Of a DNA stretch of 9,034 bases, positions 6,040 to 9,034 are shown one piece after another (positions within the stretch are counted from its first letter, which is position 1; every line of letters starts with the position of its first letter). The position numbers and the translations under genes were made by a program. The notes under the pieces are model-generated. The model had not been told where the DNA came from. It made no database searches and saw only the letters and a program-made list of their open reading frames with translations. Source of the DNA: Ignavibacteria bacterium (lineage in GTDB: Bacteria > Bacteroidota > Ignavibacteria > Kapaibacteriales > UBA4661); assembly GCA_013298375.1 (NCBI GenBank), contig JAAFHM010000180.1, forward strand, positions 1 to 9,034, read 5' to 3'.

Positions 6040-9034
6040 ATGCTACGACTTTTGACGTGCTGTCTTATGGGATTGCTTGGTATTGGAAATATCGTTGCCC
6101 AAGAAACACGTTCAGAGCAGCCTACTTCACGAGTGCAACAATATATCATCCGCCATTGGCAACGCGAACAAGGATTGCCGGAAAATGCCGTCTGGTCGGT
6201 GTGTCAGACTCCCGACGGCTACCTTTGGTTTGGTACCGAAAGTGCTGGTCTGGTGCGCTTCGACGGACAGCGCTTTCGTGTGTTTTCGCCACAAAATTCC
6301 CCCTTACCCAATGGTCCTGTTCCTTTATTACAGACCGATTCTGAAGGAACACTCTGGATTGGAACATGGGGCGGACTTGCTTCGCTCAAGCAAGGAAAAT
6401 GGCGCATCTACACAACGCAAGCCGACGGATTACCGCATAAAATTACCTATAATCTTCTTTTTGACCGAGAGGGCGGGATGTGGGTTGCGACATGGGGAGG
6501 GATCTGGTATCGCAAAGGGCAAGAAACCAAGGTTTTCACCAAAGAAAACGGCAGTGGCTTGGAAAGCAACAACGTCCGTGCTTTCACCCAAGATAGTTCG
6601 GGAACAATTTGGGCTGCAACGTTCAATGGCGGGGTTTATCGTTTTGAGAACGGACGCTGGAAGCCAGTAGAATGTGCAGGTTCGGTGCAGTTGCAAAATG
6701 CGTTTGCGGCGTGTACCGATGCAGAGGGACGAGTGTGGTTTGCCTCCGATAAAGGGCTGTTTTGCAAAGAACCCAATACCGAGCAGCCACGTCTTGTTCA
6801 CACGATTCAAGAATTTCAGGCAATTCTTGTCAAAAGGCTGCTCCTGGGAAAAGACGGCACTTTGTGGATTGGAACGATTGGCGGTGGTTTGTATCGGAAG
6901 CAAGGGGCAAATCTTCAACGGCTCACAACCGCAGACGGCTTATCCGATAACGGTATTGAAGCACTCGTCTTCGACAACGAAGGAACGCTTTGGGCGGGAA
7001 CAGATGTGGGACTCAATCAAATCCGTGAAGGCAGCATCAAACCTCTTCTTGTAGGCGGGCATCCACTTCTCATTCCAACAAGCACTGTTGCCTTAGACAA
7101 TCAGCAAAGGCTTTGGATTGGAACGCGGCAGGGATTATATATGCTCCGCGATTCGGGCGGTTTTGGGCAGAGACATTTAGACTATACGCTCTTTACCACT
7201 CAACATGGATTGAAGAGTGCCATCATTACCTCATTTTTACAAGTCATCAAAGGGCGAATCTGGGTGGGGACTAATCTTGGTGGGCTGCATCTGCGTACAG
7301 AGAAGGGGTTTCGCAATTTTTCACTTGCCGATGGTCTTGCTGGAAACGTTATTCGGGCAATGGCACAAGACCGCGACGGCAATGTGTGGGCGGGAACCGA
7401 AGGAGGAATCAGCAAACTTACTGAAAATAGCAAAGGACAATTTGAGATTCATAATTTTACCACCAAAACAGGCTTGCAGCGCGGGGTATTAGGAAGTTTA
7501 GCCTATCACAGCGAAACAAACACCATCTGGATAGGCTATATCATCAGCGAAAAGCCGATGATTGAGGTAATTCGCACCGATGGTTCGCTTGTCAAAACGA
7601 TTCCTTTCTCGCAAGAAGGTGTCCAAGTAAGCGGCATCAATACTACCGCTCACGACGGCAAGGAATGGATAGCAGCAAGTAGCGGGCTGTATGCTTATAA
7701 CGGCGATTCGCTCGTGCTTTTCACAAAACAGAATGGCTTGCCAAGTACGGCTATTTGCAATCTTGTTCAGGATGAAAAAGGGATTGTGTGGATTTCCACC
7801 TCGGAAGGAATGATGCGTATCGCGGCACGAGATTTTTTCGACAGAAACGAAAAACCTCTCCAAAAGATTGATGCAATGCAATCGTACAGGCTTTTGAACA
7901 CTCAAGACGGACTGCCCGATGCAGAATGCACCAGATTCAGTTCACCAACAATGTTTCAAACAGCTGATGGACGCTTGCTTATCAGTACAAAAAAAGGAGT
8001 GGGAGCATTATCAAAGAATGGTCTTTTATTCAATTCTTTGAAGCCCAACGTTGTGGTGGAGGCATTGCGGGCGGATGATAGTACGCTGTTCGATAACGCA
8101 AATCAGATGCAGCTTTCAGGCATAGATGTTCATTATGCGGTGAAACGCTTGGAATTTGATTATACCGCACTGAGTTTGCAATTACCCGAAGCGGTGCGGT
8201 TCGAGTATATGCTTGAAGGGTACGATAAATCCTGGACACAAGCCGGAACAAGGCGTACAGCCTACTTTACGAATCTTTCTTTTGGCAGAAGTTATCGTTT
8301 TCGGGTGAGGGCTTGCAACAATCACGGCGTTTGGAATGAAGCCGCAATGCCGCTCAAGTTCAGTATCCGTGCGCCTTGGTGGGCTTCGTGGTGGGCGTAT
8401 TGTTTTTACGGGACTTCTCTGCTCGGTGGGGGATATATCCTCATTCGTGCCAGAGAGCGTCGGCAGCGCAAGCAGATATTGATGGCGCAGAGAGACCGGG
8501 AGGCAGAGATTGTCCGAAGAAAAAACGCCGAACTATCGAAGGCAAATGGTGAATTGCAAGTGCTGAACGATGAGAAGAACGAGATTATGGGCATCGTCGC
8601 CCACGATTTGAAAAATCCACTGGGGGCAATCATGCTCAGTGCGGAACTACTCGAAATGCGTTCCAGTAATAGTACGAATGTTGAAGAATACGCTCACAAT
8701 ATTTTCCAGAGCGCGAATAGGATGTTGGAGCTTATCAAAAATTTGCTGGATGTGAATGCCATTGAGCAGGGTGGGATACAGTTTCTGCCCGTGCATTTGG
8801 ATATTGGTGTGCTGGTGCAGGATGTTGTGGAGCGTTATTACCATGCTGCTGAAACCAAGAATATCACACTCCACTACCATTTCATGCCAACAATGAAAGC
8901 GTTTGCTGACGAGCAAGCAACCACACAGGTTTTGGACAATCTCATTTCCAACGCCGTAAAATACTCACCGCAGGGGAAAAACATCTTTGTAAGGATAAGG
9001 GATGAGGGCAAAGGGCAAAAGGAGCAAGACATTG
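6040..9034 (+). CDS. Second two-propeller (Reg_prop/Y_Y_Y) sensor histidine kinase, 3' end outside window
   Basis: The frame is open from the ATG at 6040 to the window edge (998 codons) with no stop or frameshift. The start is well placed: an in-frame stop lies at 5974-5976, this is the first ATG, and it begins a compact signal peptide (MLRLL… ending NIVA, probable cleavage after residue 20). Residues ~32-650 hold about 14 propeller blades, such as GYLWFGTESAGLVRFDG, GTLWIGTIGGGLY, GNVWAGTEGGI and GIVWISTSEG, implying two seven-bladed propellers. Y_Y_Y lies at ~701-775 (FEYMLEGYDKSW). It is followed by a membrane helix at ~784-802, a charged coiled coil at ~803-845 and HisKA with AHDLKNPL (His855). 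HATPase_c begins with the N-box SNAVKYS (Asn971) and is cut by the window end before its ATP-lid glycine boxes, so a downstream receiver or output domain cannot be excluded. It is transcribed divergently from the kinase at 2021-5725 and shares its architecture but not close sequence identity. No ribosome-binding site is obvious. Confidence 0.95.
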   Translation, partial: MLRLLTCCLMGLLGIGNIVAQETRSEQPTSRVQQYIIRHWQREQGLPENAVWSVCQTPDGYLWFGTESAGLVRFDGQRFRVFSPQNSPLPNGPVPLLQTDSEGTLWIGTWGGLASLKQGKWRIYTTQADGLPHKITYNLLFDREGGMWVATWGGIWYRKGQETKVFTKENGSGLESNNVRAFTQDSSGTIWAATFNGGVYRFENGRWKPVECAGSVQLQNAFAACTDAEGRVWFASDKGLFCKEPNTEQPRLVHTIQEFQAILVKRLLLGKDGTLWIGTIGGGLYRKQGANLQRLTTADGLSDNGIEALVFDNEGTLWAGTDVGLNQIREGSIKPLLVGGHPLLIPTSTVALDNQQRLWIGTRQGLYMLRDSGGFGQRHLDYTLFTTQHGLKSAIITSFLQVIKGRIWVGTNLGGLHLRTEKGFRNFSLADGLAGNVIRAMAQDRDGNVWAGTEGGISKLTENSKGQFEIHNFTTKTGLQRGVLGSLAYHSETNTIWIGYIISEKPMIEVIRTDGSLVKTIPFSQEGVQVSGINTTAHDGKEWIAASSGLYAYNGDSLVLFTKQNGLPSTAICNLVQDEKGIVWISTSEGMMRIAARDFFDRNEKPLQKIDAMQSYRLLNTQDGLPDAECTRFSSPTMFQTADGRLLISTKKGVGALSKNGLLFNSLKPNVVVEALRADDSTLFDNANQMQLSGIDVHYAVKRLEFDYTALSLQLPEAVRFEYMLEGYDKSWTQAGTRRTAYFTNLSFGRSYRFRVRACNNHGVWNEAAMPLKFSIRAPWWASWWAYCFYGTSLLGGGYILIRARERRQRKQILMAQRDREAEIVRRKNAELSKANGELQVLNDEKNEIMGIVAHDLKNPLGAIMLSAELLEMRSSNSTNVEEYAHNIFQSANRMLELIKNLLDVNAIEQGGIQFLPVHLDIGVLVQDVVERYYHAAETKNITLHYHFMPTMKAFADEQATTQVLDNLISNAVKYSPQGKNIFVRIRDEGKGQKEQDI

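Noticed and set aside
6077..6670. 197-codon open frame on the plus strand
   Set aside because: It overlaps the propeller kinase starting at 6040 in another frame and shows no recognisable domain. The overlapping frame has a continuous series of propeller repeats.
6430..6918. 162-codon open frame on the minus strand
   Set aside because: It is antisense to well-supported propeller coding sequence, with low-complexity composition typical of a shadow frame.
9001..9034. DEGKG at the very end of the plus-strand kinase (residue 988) as the G1 ATP-binding box
   Set aside because: It lies only 17 residues after the N-box Asn971, whereas the homologous distance in the kinase at 2021-5725 is 33. It more likely sits in the loop before the G1 strand, with the true box beyond the window edge.

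Overview
This window is dominated by signal-transduction genes. It contains two or more paralogous membrane histidine kinases, two of them with a very large extracytoplasmic two-propeller (Reg_prop plus Y_Y_Y) sensor. No response regulator, receiver domain or DNA-binding domain is visible. The combination of propeller/Y_Y_Y kinases, moderate GC, and start codons without a clear Shine-Dalgarno sequence points to the Bacteroidota/Chlorobiota (FCB) side of the bacterial tree, for example a Chloroherpeton- or Kapabacteria-like lineage. This is an inference from gene style; no marker gene is present to fix the taxon.

Layout from left to right: (i) 1-222 (+) is the last 73 codons of a histidine kinase. 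(ii) 321-1784 (+) is a complete 487-aa kinase with six predicted membrane spans, a coiled coil, HisKA and HATPase_c. (iii) 1847-1977 is a 131-bp transposase-less element (MITE-like) with 17-bp perfect terminal inverted repeats, an internal 29-nt palindrome and a flanking 9-bp direct repeat that looks like a target duplication. (iv) 2021-5725 (-) is a complete ~1234-aa propeller kinase. (v) 5820-5950 is a second copy of the 131-bp element in the opposite orientation (128 of 131 positions identical by eye), in the region between two divergent genes. (vi) 5952-5996 (+) is a 14-codon orphan C-terminus of another histidine kinase, abutting the element. (vii) 6040 to the end (+) is a second propeller kinase, cut by the window edge inside its HATPase_c domain.

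The propeller kinases should bind an extracytoplasmic ligand or partner. They would pass the signal through Y_Y_Y, one membrane helix and a coiled coil to a cytoplasmic kinase core, which would phosphorylate regulators encoded elsewhere. They resemble the sensor half of Bacteroides hybrid two-component systems, but the complete one ends directly after the ATPase domain.

The most unusual structure is the inverted pair of small elements bracketing the 3.7-kb kinase gene on its own strand. One copy has a clean insertion footprint. The other sits at a rearranged junction that left only the tail of a kinase gene.
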